A DNA stretch of 64,000 nucleotides, from positions 1 through 64,000 of the forward strand of contig CANQOL010000008.1 in NCBI GenBank assembly GCA_947625475.1. Direction: 5' to 3'. Every line of letters starts with the position of its first letter. Within the stretch, counting starts at the first letter, position 1. Source of the stretch: an uncultured Acetatifactor sp. (GTDB taxonomy: Bacteria; Bacillota; Clostridia; Lachnospirales; Lachnospiraceae). The notes under the pieces were generated by a model, which saw only the letters and a list, made by a program, of their open reading frames with translations, did no database searches and had not been told where the DNA came from. The position numbers were made by a program, and so were the translations under genes. This document shows, piece by piece, positions 50,369 through 58,568 of this stretch.

Positions 50369-52558
50369 ATGGCGGAGATGAGACAGAAGAAACCGGTCCG
50401 GAGGGGCGTCGCCAGAGTCCCTGTTGTGATGCAGCTGGAGGCGCTGGAGTGCGGCGCCGCCTCCCTGACCATGATCCTGGCCTATTACGGCAAATGGGCG
50501 CCCCTGGAGCAGGTGCGGGCAGACTGCGGCGTATCCCGGGACGGCTCCAACGCGAAAAATATTCTGAGGGCGGCCCGCAGCTACGGCCTGGAGGCGAAGG
50601 GCTTCCGCTGTGAGCCCCAGTGGCTGAAAAAAAACGGGAGCTTCCCCTGCATCGTGCACTGGAACTTCAACCATTTTGTGGTCCTGTGCGGGTTCAAGGG
50701 GGAGAGGGCGGTGCTCAACGACCCGGCCAAGGGACATTACACCGTCTCCATGGAGCTGTTTGACCAGAGCTTTACGGGGATCTGCCTGATGTTCGAGCCC
50801 ACCGGGAATTTTAAGCCGGAGGGGAAGCAAAGGAGCGTCCTCTCCTTTGCCAGGAAACGCCTGGCCGGCGCCGGCTCGGCCGTCGCCTTTGTGGTTTTGA
50901 CCACGGTGGCCGCCTCCCTGATCGGCATCGTACAGCCGGCCTTTTCCCGATTCTTTTTGGACCGCCTGCTGACCGGGGAGAACCCGGAGTGGTTTTATCC
51001 CTTTCTGGGGGCCCTGGCCCTTTTGTCCGTGATACAGCTGGCTGTGGCCTTTGTGGAGGCCCGCGCTTCCCTTCGGATCGAGGGAAAGCTGGCCGCTCTG
51101 GGGGATACCACCTTTCTGTGGAAGGTGCTGCAGATGCCCATGGAGTTTTTCTCCCAGCGCATGGCGGGGGATATTCAGCAGCGCCAGACCACCAATGCCT
51201 CCATCGCCAGGGATCTGGTCAATACCTTTGCACCCCTGGTGCTGAACTCGGTGATGATGGTTTTCTATCTGGCGGTGATGATCCGCTACAGCTGGATCCT
51301 TACCCTTGTGGGCGTGGCCTCGATCCTGCTCAATCTGATTCTTTCCCGGATTATTTCCGCCAAGAGGGTCAATATCACCCGGGTGCAGATGCGGGACCAG
51401 GGCAAGCTGGCGGGAGCCACGGTGGCGGGCATCGAGATGATCGAGACCATCAAGGCCAGCGGCGCCGAGAACGGTTACTTTGAAAAGTGGGCGGGCTATC
51501 AGGCCAGTGTGAATACCCAGACGGTCCGGTATGAGAGGCTGAATGAGTATCTGGGCATCCTCCCCAATCTGATCTCCCGTCTGGCGGACATCACCGTGCT
51601 GGTGCTGGGAGTGAGCCTGGCGATGGAGGGCCGCTTTACGGCGGGTATGATCATGGCCTTTCAGGGCTTTCTGGCCGCCTTTGCCGAGCCCGCCATGACA
51701 CTGATCGAGGCCGGTCAGACCATTCAGGAGATGCGCACCCAGATGGAGCGGGTGGAGGATGTGATGGAATATCCCGCCGACCCGGGCCTTAGTGCCCAGG
51801 ACTGGGGCGGGGCAGCCCCGGATCAGGAGTATGACAAGCTCTCGGGGGCGGTGGAGATGAAAAATGTGACCTTCGGCTATTCCCGTCTGGATGAGCCGCT
51901 GATCGAGAACTTCAGCCTCTCCCTAAAGCCCGGCAGCCGGGTGGCCTTTGTGGGGAGCTCCGGCTGCGGAAAGTCCACCCTGTCCAAGCTGATCGCGGGA
52001 CTCTATCAGCCCTGGAGCGGGGAGATTTCCTTTGACGGCAGGCCCATAGGGGAGATTGACCGGAGCGTGTTTACAGGCTCTCTGGCTGTGGTCGACCAGG
52101 ACATCATCCTATTTGAGGACTCCATCCGGAACAATATCAAGATGTGGGACACCTCCATCGAGGATTTCGAGATGATCCTGGCCGCAAAGGACGCCCAGCT
52201 CCATGAGGATATCATGCAGAGGGTGGGCGGCTACGATTATGTGATCACAGAGGGGGGCAGGGATTTCTCGGGAGGACAGCGCCAGCGCATGGAGATTGCC
52301 CGGGTTCTGGCGCAGGAGCCCACCATTGTCATTTTGGACGAGGCCACCAGCGCTCTGGACGCCAAGACGGAGTATGACGTGGTACGGTCCATCAAGGACC
52401 GGGGGATCACCTGTATTGTTGTGGCCCATCGGCTCTCCACCATCCGGGACTGTGACGAGATCATCGTCTTAGATCACGGCAAGGTGGTGGGGCGCGGCAC
52501 CCATGAGGAACTGTATGCCAGGGGGGGCTTTTATACACAGCTGGTTTCCAACGAATAA
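50369..52558 (+). CDS. Peptidase-containing ABC exporter (C39, NHLP-type)
   Basis: A 729-residue bacteriocin-type exporter. The C39 cysteine peptidase (about 15-140) has Cys28 in QLEALECGAASLTMILAYYG, His102 in NFNHFVVLCGF and Asp118 in LNDPAKG, so the triad is complete. Six membrane helices follow (about 160-450), then the ATPase (about 490-729): FVGSSGCGKSTLSKLIAGLY, FSGGQRQRMEIARVL, VILDEATSALDAKTE. It should cleave leaders after a double glycine and export the core. Its likely substrates, three GG-leader peptides, are encoded 3 kb downstream. ATG at 50369 follows GAGGTG. Confidence 0.95.
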   Translation: MAEMRQKKPVRRGVARVPVVMQLEALECGAASLTMILAYYGKWAPLEQVRADCGVSRDGSNAKNILRAARSYGLEAKGFRCEPQWLKKNGSFPCIVHWNFNHFVVLCGFKGERAVLNDPAKGHYTVSMELFDQSFTGICLMFEPTGNFKPEGKQRSVLSFARKRLAGAGSAVAFVVLTTVAASLIGIVQPAFSRFFLDRLLTGENPEWFYPFLGALALLSVIQLAVAFVEARASLRIEGKLAALGDTTFLWKVLQMPMEFFSQRMAGDIQQRQTTNASIARDLVNTFAPLVLNSVMMVFYLAVMIRYSWILTLVGVASILLNLILSRIISAKRVNITRVQMRDQGKLAGATVAGIEMIETIKASGAENGYFEKWAGYQASVNTQTVRYERLNEYLGILPNLISRLADITVLVLGVSLAMEGRFTAGMIMAFQGFLAAFAEPAMTLIEAGQTIQEMRTQMERVEDVMEYPADPGLSAQDWGGAAPDQEYDKLSGAVEMKNVTFGYSRLDEPLIENFSLSLKPGSRVAFVGSSGCGKSTLSKLIAGLYQPWSGEISFDGRPIGEIDRSVFTGSLAVVDQDIILFEDSIRNNIKMWDTSIEDFEMILAAKDAQLHEDIMQRVGGYDYVITEGGRDFSGGQRQRMEIARVLAQEPTIVILDEATSALDAKTEYDVVRSIKDRGITCIVVAHRLSTIRDCDEIIVLDHGKVVGRGTHEELYARGGFYTQLVSNE

Positions 52559-52569
52559 GGAGATAGGGC

Positions 52570-54780
52570 ATGGGTTGGTTTGACGAACAGATCAGGCAGC
52601 GCAAGGAGCAGGACCAGAGCGTCTTTGAGGAGGCGTTTCTGGGGATTTCGGACGCTGTCACGGGATCCAGAATTTCAGTCGCCTTCGCGGACAGCCAGAG
52701 CCATATGCAGGACGCCCTGGACGAGATTCTTTCCTATTATCATATCAAGACCCGGGACATTCCCGAGACAGTCAAGGACAGGAACGAGCAGCTGGAGTAC
52801 CTTATGCGGCCCTACGGCATCATGCGCCGGGATGTTTTCCTGGAGAAGGGCTGGCACCGGGATGCCATCGGCCCCATGCTGGGGGTGAGAAAATCCGACG
52901 GCTCCGCCGTGGCGCTCATCCCTACCGGCCTGTCCGGCTATTCCTTTTGGGACGCACAGACCGGCAGACGGGTAAAGATCACCGGAAAAAACGGGGATCT
53001 CTTTGAGAGGGAGGCCATCGCCTTCTACAAGCCTCTGCCTCTGAAGCAGATCGGGGCCGGAGCACTGCTCCGGTACATTGCCGGGATCCTTTCCGCCGCC
53101 GACTATCTGCTGGCGGCCGGCGCGGCCCTGGCCGTGGCCCTGGTGGGCCTGCTGGCGCCAAAGCTGAACCAGGTGCTCTTGGGACCGGTTCTGGAGAGGG
53201 GAGAGAGGGGGCTTTTGTTGTCCACCGGGTTTTTCCTGGTGTGCATGACGGTATCCTCTCTGCTGTTTGACGCGGTGAAGGCCCTGATCATGGCCCGGAT
53301 CCGGACAAAGATAAGCATCACGGTGCAGGCCGCCGCGATGGCGCGGGTGCTCTCGTTCCCGGCCTCCTTTTTCAAGCAGTACAGCTCCGGGGAGCTCTCC
53401 GCCCGAATTCAGTACCTGAACAGCCTCTGCTCCCTGCTGGTGGAGGTGGTCCTCTCCAGCGGACTGACCGCCCTGTTCTCCCTTTTGTATGTCACGCAGA
53501 TTTTTGCCTTTGCCCCTGCCCTGGCGGTTCCGGCCCTGGCGGTCCTTCTGGCGACGGCGCTGTTTAGTGTGATCTGTGCCCTGGTGCAGATGCGGGTGTC
53601 CGAGAAGGAACTGTCCCTGGAGGCGAAGACGGAGGGCATGAGCTATGCCCTGATCGCGGGCATCCAGAAGATCAAGCTCTCCGGCTCCGAAAAGAGGGCC
53701 TTTGCCCGCTGGGGAAAGCTGTACGCCAAAAAGGCGAAGATCACCTATCACCCGCCCGGCATTCTCCGGTATCACAAGGCGTTTACCGCGCTGATCACCC
53801 TGACGGGGACCTTTGTCCTGTACGCGGCGGCGGTGGCAAATCAGGTGTCCGTGGCGGATTACTATGCCTTCCACGGGGCCTACAGCACGGTCAGCGGGGC
53901 TTTCCTGTCCCTGGCCGGCATGGCTCTGATCGCGGCCCATATCCGGCCGATCCTGGATATGGCAAAGCCTATTTTGGAGACCCTGCCGGAGGTGTCCGAG
54001 GGCAAGCAGGTGGTCACCCGGCTCTCCGGGGATATCGAGCTGAACAATGTGTCCTTCCGCTATCAGGAAAATATGCCCAATGTGGTGGATGATCTGTCCC
54101 TGAAGATCCGGCCCGGCCAGTATGTGGCCATTGTGGGGGCCACGGGCTGCGGCAAGTCCACGCTCATGCGGCTGATGCTGGGGTTTGAGACGCCCCAGAA
54201 GGGGGCGGTCTATTATGACGGCAAGGATCTGGCCGGCCTGGATTTAAAATCCCTGCGCCGCAGGATCGGCACCGTCATCCAGGACGGAAAGCTCTTTCAG
54301 GGGGATATTTTTTCCAATATCACGGTCTCTGCCCCCTGGCTCACCCTGGAGGACGCCTGGGAGGCGGCCCGGATGGCGGGCATGGATGAGGATATCCGGC
54401 GGATGCCTATGGGAATGAACACCGTGATCTCCGAGGGAGGCGGAGGCATATCCGGGGGACAGCGCCAGCGGCTGATGATCGCCAGAGCCGTGGCGCCCAA
54501 GCCAAAGATTTTGATGTTTGACGAGGCCACCAGCGCCCTGGACAATCTCACCCAGAGGACAGTTTCCCAGTCCTTAGACGGGCTCAAATGCACCCGGGTG
54601 GTCATCGCCCACCGGCTTTCCACCATCCGTCAGTGCGACAGGATCCTTTACCTGGAGAAGGGGAAGATTGTGGAGGACGGCACCTACGAGGAACTGATTG
54701 CCAAAAAGGGGAAGTTTGCCGATCTGGTGGCCAGGCAGCGCCTGGATGGGGAGAGCGGCGCCGGCCAGGCGGCGGGCTGA
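52570..54780 (+). CDS. NHLP-type ABC exporter, permease/ATPase without peptidase
   Basis: A 736-residue partner exporter. The first 150 residues form a non-catalytic N-terminal domain (no C39 Cys motif; YHIKTRDIPETVKDRNEQLEYLMRPYGIMRRDV), followed by six membrane helices (about 170-430) and an ATPase (about 480-720) with VGATGCGKSTLMRLML, ISGGQRQRLMIARAV and LMFDEATSALDNLTQ. NHLP loci encode such a pair, one with and one without peptidase, which may work as a heterodimer. Eleven bases after the first exporter; AAGGAGA precedes the ATG. Confidence 0.93.
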   Translation: MGWFDEQIRQRKEQDQSVFEEAFLGISDAVTGSRISVAFADSQSHMQDALDEILSYYHIKTRDIPETVKDRNEQLEYLMRPYGIMRRDVFLEKGWHRDAIGPMLGVRKSDGSAVALIPTGLSGYSFWDAQTGRRVKITGKNGDLFEREAIAFYKPLPLKQIGAGALLRYIAGILSAADYLLAAGAALAVALVGLLAPKLNQVLLGPVLERGERGLLLSTGFFLVCMTVSSLLFDAVKALIMARIRTKISITVQAAAMARVLSFPASFFKQYSSGELSARIQYLNSLCSLLVEVVLSSGLTALFSLLYVTQIFAFAPALAVPALAVLLATALFSVICALVQMRVSEKELSLEAKTEGMSYALIAGIQKIKLSGSEKRAFARWGKLYAKKAKITYHPPGILRYHKAFTALITLTGTFVLYAAAVANQVSVADYYAFHGAYSTVSGAFLSLAGMALIAAHIRPILDMAKPILETLPEVSEGKQVVTRLSGDIELNNVSFRYQENMPNVVDDLSLKIRPGQYVAIVGATGCGKSTLMRLMLGFETPQKGAVYYDGKDLAGLDLKSLRRRIGTVIQDGKLFQGDIFSNITVSAPWLTLEDAWEAARMAGMDEDIRRMPMGMNTVISEGGGGISGGQRQRLMIARAVAPKPKILMFDEATSALDNLTQRTVSQSLDGLKCTRVVIAHRLSTIRQCDRILYLEKGKIVEDGTYEELIAKKGKFADLVARQRLDGESGAGQAAG

Positions 54781-54927
54781 GGAAAAGGCCGCCGCTTGAA
54801 ATTTGGAGGGGGAGCCTAACAAAACCTTGGGTTTTGCGTAACAAGAGATAGAAAGCGGCAAAGGAGCGGGAGGCCCCGGGGGCGGGGGCCGGCCCGCAAA
54901 ATCGGAGGAAGGGAGGCGGAGACCTGC

Positions 54928-55125
54928 ATGGAGAGAGCGGAGCGTGTGCTGCGCACGCTGTTTGATTTTCAGCGCTTCGCGGGAGATGCCCGGCTGGAGA
55001 GGGTGATTTGTTCTGCCGGGGGGACGGACGGATGCATACCGCTGGAGGACAGTGAGCTGGAGGTAAATGCCGCCGGGGACGCGGACGACTGGCGGGCCAG
55101 GACGGGAGGAAAAAAGGAGCCATGA
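54928..55125 (+). CDS. Small protein of the export locus, leader-like C-terminus
   Basis: A 65-residue protein starting MERAERVLRTLFDFQRFAGD. LEDSELEVNAAG near its end resembles a double-glycine leader end (EL..AAG), like the ELAGAAGG of the three precursor peptides, but with a single G. GGAGGCGGAG lies before the ATG, and the stop codon overlaps the ATG of the sigma factor (ATGA). It may be a regulator, chaperone or unusual precursor. The 147-base gap before it holds no other gene. Confidence 0.65.
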   Translation: MERAERVLRTLFDFQRFAGDARLERVICSAGGTDGCIPLEDSELEVNAAGDADDWRARTGGKKEP

Positions 55126-55637
55126 GCAAAGCTGTCACTCCCGAGGAACTTTATGAAAATTACAGGGGAAAGGTGGAGCAGTATGTGGGCTCCCGGGTGT
55201 GGAACGAGAGCGACCGGGCGGATGTGGTCCATCAGATCTTCCTGAACGCCATCGCCGCCCTGGAGACCTTTGACCCCTCCCGCAGCAGGGTCGGGACCTG
55301 GCTGTACGCCATCACCCGGAACGCGGTGACGGATTATTACCGCAGACAGGCGAAGGATCCCATTCCCACGGAGTGGGAGGAGCTCTCCCTTTTGACCCGG
55401 ACAGAGGAAAAGGCGCTGACCCGGGAGAATCTGGAGGCCCTGGCGGCGGCCCTGGAGGAACTGCCGGAGCGGGAGCGCAGGATCGTGGTCTTTCGGTTTT
55501 ACCACGGCCTCTCCGCCCAGGAGACAGCCCGCAGGGTGGGAGTGAGCTACGCCAATGCCCGCTTCCTGCAGCACAGCGCCCTGAAAAAGCTGAGGCGCGC
55601 CCTGGAGAAAACAGGGCTGTTTGAAGAGTATCAATAG
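55122..55637 (+). CDS. Sigma-70-family (ECF-like) sigma factor of the peptide-export locus
   Basis: A 171-residue sigma factor. Region 2: YRGKVEQYVGSRVWNESDRADVVHQIFLNAI, then RVGTWLYAITRNAVTDYYRRQ (region 2.4). Region 4: LEELPERERRIVVFRFYHGLSAQETARRVGVSYANARFLQHSALKKL. Translationally coupled to the small protein before it. Because it lies between exporters and precursor peptides, it probably directs transcription of this locus. No anti-sigma gene adjoins; the STAS protein at the front of the operon is the only related regulator. Confidence 0.9.
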   Translation: MSKAVTPEELYENYRGKVEQYVGSRVWNESDRADVVHQIFLNAIAALETFDPSRSRVGTWLYAITRNAVTDYYRRQAKDPIPTEWEELSLLTRTEEKALTRENLEALAAALEELPERERRIVVFRFYHGLSAQETARRVGVSYANARFLQHSALKKLRRALEKTGLFEEYQ

Positions 55638-55692
55638 GCGGCGGCCGGCCCGGCGGCCGGAGATGAGAAAACAGTGGAAAGGAGACTGAGGC

Positions 55693-55869
55693 GTGAAAAA
55701 AGAAGAGAAAACGAAGGCAGAGCAGGACATGAAGGAGCTGACGGAGGATGAGCTGGCCGGGGCGGCCGGAGGAAGGGACGTATGTGATCATCTGGGGATT
55801 TCGAAAGAAAAGAGGCAGGAGCTCATTCAAGAAATCTTTGGGAGCGGCAGCGGGACGGACGCAATGTAA
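55693..55869 (+). CDS. Double-glycine-leader precursor peptide 1 (58 aa)
   Basis: A 58-residue peptide starting at GTG, with AAAGGAG eight bases upstream. The 27-residue leader reads MKKEEKTKAEQDMKELTEDE then LAGAAGG, ending in the GG expected for C39 cleavage. The predicted core is 31 residues, starts RDVCDHLGISKEKRQEL, ends SGSGTDAM and contains one Cys. The leader is nearly identical to that of peptides 2 and 3, while the core is unrelated. No modification enzyme is nearby. Confidence 0.88.
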   Translation: MKKEEKTKAEQDMKELTEDELAGAAGGRDVCDHLGISKEKRQELIQEIFGSGSGTDAM

Positions 55870-55930
55870 GATAAGAAGGGCAGACAGCCAGGATGATCTG
55901 GAGAGATAAAAAGAGAAAGGAGACTGTGGT

Positions 55931-56110
55931 ATGAAAAAGGAAGAGAAAACGAAGGCAGAACAGGACATGAAGGAGCTGACGGAGGAGGAACTGGCCGGAG
56001 CGGCGGGAGGGGGGAGAAAGAGCTATGTAGACCCCAGAAAACAGACGGAAGAAGAACGGTTGGAAGACTATAAAAAAAGTGAAGCTTTAACGAAGGCGGG
56101 ATGGACGTAA
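55931..56110 (+). CDS. Double-glycine-leader precursor peptide 2 (59 aa)
   Basis: A 59-residue peptide with the same leader (one Asp-to-Glu change, ELTEEELAGAAGG) and the same AAAGGAGACTG site at eight-base spacing. The predicted core is 32 residues, highly charged, without Cys: GRKSYVDPRKQTEEERLEDY, ending in KAGWT. The C-terminal Trp-Thr is shared with peptide 3. It starts 238 bases after peptide 1, in a tandem-duplicated block. Confidence 0.9.
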   Translation: MKKEEKTKAEQDMKELTEEELAGAAGGGRKSYVDPRKQTEEERLEDYKKSEALTKAGWT

Positions 56111-56170
56111 TATAGGAAGGCGGACAGCCCGGATGACCCGGAGGGATAAAAAGAGAAAGGAGACTGTGAC

Positions 56171-56338
56171 ATGAAAAAGGAAGAGAAAACGAAGGCAGAA
56201 CAGGACATGAAGGAGCTGACAGAGGATGAACTGGCCGGGGCAGCAGGAGGGAGCGGGACGGGACGCGTGAAATTTCTGCCACCCGACGAGATGGAAGAGC
56301 TGGATGAACACACTGTACGCGGCGGGGTATGGACGTAA
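56171..56338 (+). CDS. Double-glycine-leader precursor peptide 3 (55 aa)
   Basis: A 55-residue peptide, last of the three, beginning 240 bases after peptide 2. Leader identical in protein sequence to peptide 1 (ending ELAGAAGG). The predicted 28-residue core is SGTGRVKFLPPDEMEELDEH, ending in GGVWT. No Cys. The stop-codon region tggacgtaatata is the same as that of peptide 2. A terminator follows 25 bases later, closing the operon. Confidence 0.9.
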   Translation: MKKEEKTKAEQDMKELTEDELAGAAGGSGTGRVKFLPPDEMEELDEHTVRGGVWT

Positions 56339-56362
56339 TATAGCGAAGCATACAGAGCAGAC

Positions 56363-56392
56363 CGGGCGCGGGGCAAATGCTCCGCGCCCGCT
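56363..56392 (+). terminator. Terminator of the peptide-export operon
   Basis: Stem cgggcgcgg / ccgcgcccg with a ten-base loop, then cttt. The sequence turns AT-rich after it. The gap 56339-57014 contains this hairpin, the consensus promoter at 56505 and the candidate RNA gene; no coding region. Confidence 0.8.
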
Positions 56393-56504
56393 TTGTGTGT
56401 GCGGACAAATTTACAGAAAATAGTGGAATAATTGTCGAGAATTGTAAAAAATGGAAACATGATGTAAAAGATTGAAAAATTTATTGAAAATATTTAAAAA
56501 TGTG

Positions 56505-56533
56505 TTGACAACTGGTGGCGGAATGTGTATAAT
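56505..56533 (+). promoter_or_regulatory. Perfect consensus sigma-A promoter
   Basis: TTGACA (56505-56510), exactly 17 bp, TATAAT (56528-56533), with AT-rich sequence upstream that could act as an UP element. It is the only promoter in the window with both boxes and spacing ideal. Confidence 0.93.
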
Positions 56534-56539
56534 AAAGTC

Positions 56540-56847
56540 ACAAACAAGAAAGAGAGAGACATCTTCCATAAAAGGTACGAAAGAATAGAGTACTAAGGAT
56601 GCGGGGCAGGAAGCAGGTTACACTGCCGGCGCAGGTGTCACGGACACAGAAGAAAAAATAGCGGAATACGAAAGATCGGATCGTAACGTTATGGTACTCC
56701 TGTACGAAAGAAAAGTGGACGGGGCACAAAGGATGAAATGGAAGAAACAACTGAATAGGGATGCAATCTGATGGGAAAGGAGGCAGCGGACCGTTGGACA
56801 GCATAGTTTGAGAGGGCGTTTCGATAGATGTCGAAGCGCCCTCTTTC
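56540..56847 (+). ncRNA. Candidate non-coding RNA, about 308 nt, unknown class
   Basis: The transcript from the perfect promoter would start near 56540 and end at a 14-bp terminator stem (56811-56824 / 56831-56844, then TTTCG). Between them no open frame with a ribosome binding site is evident, but there are several small hairpins (gtgtc-acg-gacac; gtac-tcct-gtac; the taacgtta palindrome). It does not show the hallmark sequences of RNase P, tmRNA, SRP RNA or a riboswitch known to me. A leader for the GH3 gene at 57015 is less likely because of the terminator. Confidence 0.6.
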
Positions 56848-57014
56848 GTCAGCTGTTTCTTAATTTTTTTGAAAATATGCCGGGAATATGGAAATTATAT
56901 GAGGGATTGTGTTAAGATAAGAGGGATATTTGTTTGGAAAGCCCTTGGGGCGTGATTGCGGACAGATAGGCCGGGAGGCGCTGTCCGGGCCGGCATACCC
57001 GGCGGGGAGAGAGA

Positions 57015-58523
57015 ATGGAAAGAGAAGACAGGGAATGGGAGCGCAGGGAAGAGCGGAGAAGAAGGCGCAGGCGCAGCCAGCTGCTGGTGTATCTGGCCGC
57101 TCTGGCGCTGGCGGTATTGGTGATTTTGGGGGCCGTGGCCGGTGTGCGCTTTGCCATGGGACGCCTGGGGAACAGGGACGCCGGGCAGGGTCAGGGGGAA
57201 GGAGCCCCGGAGCAGACCCAGGAGAGCCAGGCCCAGCCGGAGTCCCAGGAGAGCCAGCCCGGGGAGGATCCGTCCGGGGAGGGCTCGGAGAGCACGGATC
57301 TGGACTGGCTGTTTTCCGGGGAGGAAAGCCTTGAGCGGCCGGAGGGGGAGCCCCAGGAGAGCCCGGAGCCGCCTGCGGAGGATCCTCTGGAGACACAGAT
57401 TGACGGACTTCTCCAGAGTATGACTTTGGAGGACAAGGTGGCGGGGCTGTTTATAGTGACGCCGGAGTCCGTTACGGGCGTGTCCAAGGCGGTGCAGGCG
57501 GGGGACGGCACCCGCAAGGCCCTGGAGAAGTATGCGGTAGGGGGGCTGGTTTATGAGGAAAAGAATATGCAGTCCCGGGAGCAGTTCGCGGAAATGCTGG
57601 AAAATACCCGGCAGATGAGCCGGTATCCTCTCTTTTTGAGCGTGGAGGAGGAGGGGGGGAGCTTCGCCCCCGTGGCGGCGGCCGGTCTGATGGAGGGAGC
57701 TCTGGGAGCCCGGCAGATCGGGGAATCGGGAGATCCCCAGGAGGCGTATCTGGCGGGCAGCGGGATCGGCGCCTATCTGAGACAGCTGGGGCTTGACCTG
57801 GATCTGGCCCCTGTGGCGGACCTGGCCAATGTGGAGGGCAGTATCATGGGGGAGAGGGCCTATGGCTCCGACCAGGCGGCTGTGGCCCCCTTTGTGCAGG
57901 AGATGGTCCGGGGGCTGAAGGAGCAGGGAGTGGAGGTGTGCCTGAAGCATTTCCCGGGCATCGGCAGCGCCACGGAGGATTTTAATGCGGGGCCGGTCTC
58001 CACGCAGCGCAGCTGGGAGGATTTCCACAGTCAGGAGCTGGCGGTATTCCAGGCGGGGATCGACGGGGGAGCCTCCATGGTGATGGTCTCCCACATCGGA
58101 GTGCCCAACCTGGCGGGGAACCAGGACAGCACGCCGGCCTGCATGTCGGAGGCGGTGGTGACGGATATCCTGCGGGGTGAGATGGGCTTCCAGGGTGTGA
58201 TCATCACGGACGCGCTGGATGTGCCCTCCGTCTCCCAGTATTACGGGAGCGGGCAGGCGGCGGTGCTCTCCCTGCGGGCGGGCTGCGATATGATTCTGCG
58301 GCCGGAAAACTTTGAAGAGGCGTTTCAGGGTGTGCTGGAGGCTGTGCAGGAGGGCACCATCTCCCAGGAGAGAATCAACGACTCCCTCCGGCGGATCTAC
58401 CGGCTGAAATACGGCAGCGGGTTGGAGACTTGGCAAGAATGGAAGCGGGTTGGAGATTTGGTAGGAATGGCGGCAGGCCGTTTGGCAGGAACGGCAGCGG
58501 CCGGAGATTTGACAAAATTATGA
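57015..58523 (+). CDS. Family 3 glycoside hydrolase (NagZ-like), membrane-anchored
   Basis: A 502-residue protein. A strongly basic start (REERRRRRRRSQ) and one membrane helix (about 24-45) anchor it; a Gln/Glu/Ser/Pro-rich linker runs to about 125. The GH3 domain follows: LFLSVEEEGGSFAPV, LDLDLAPVADL, VCLKHFPGIGSATED (the KHFPGxG His signature) and GFQGVIITDALDVPSV, whose Asp is the nucleophile. NagZ-type enzymes release N-acetylglucosamine from cell-wall fragments. A surface location is inferred from the anchor. GGGGAGAGAG precedes the ATG. Confidence 0.9.
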   Translation: MEREDREWERREERRRRRRRSQLLVYLAALALAVLVILGAVAGVRFAMGRLGNRDAGQGQGEGAPEQTQESQAQPESQESQPGEDPSGEGSESTDLDWLFSGEESLERPEGEPQESPEPPAEDPLETQIDGLLQSMTLEDKVAGLFIVTPESVTGVSKAVQAGDGTRKALEKYAVGGLVYEEKNMQSREQFAEMLENTRQMSRYPLFLSVEEEGGSFAPVAAAGLMEGALGARQIGESGDPQEAYLAGSGIGAYLRQLGLDLDLAPVADLANVEGSIMGERAYGSDQAAVAPFVQEMVRGLKEQGVEVCLKHFPGIGSATEDFNAGPVSTQRSWEDFHSQELAVFQAGIDGGASMVMVSHIGVPNLAGNQDSTPACMSEAVVTDILRGEMGFQGVIITDALDVPSVSQYYGSGQAAVLSLRAGCDMILRPENFEEAFQGVLEAVQEGTISQERINDSLRRIYRLKYGSGLETWQEWKRVGDLVGMAAGRLAGTAAAGDLTKL

Positions 58524-58568
58524 CATATATGTCGTTTATAAAATATGACAGGGAAGATGACACATAGT

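Noticed and set aside
55693-56338. Lanthipeptide or sactipeptide precursors
   Set aside because: Two of three cores have no Cys, and no LanM, LanB/C or radical SAM gene is in the locus.
56540-56847. SRP RNA, tmRNA or RNase P RNA
   Set aside because: A ggaagcagg stretch recalls the SRP Alu region, but the flanking conserved GGTCCGGA-type loop and pairing are missing; the invariant sequences of RNase P and tmRNA are also absent.
56895-58436. 513-codon open frame antisense to the GH3 gene
   Set aside because: Long antisense frames are expected in GC-rich genes; its protein is Pro/Arg/His/Gln-rich without domains, while the plus strand carries clear GH3 motifs. Similar shadows at 11228-12352, 12376-13794, 28975-30381, 31823-32962, 45925-47277 and 59568-61055 were left out for the same reason.
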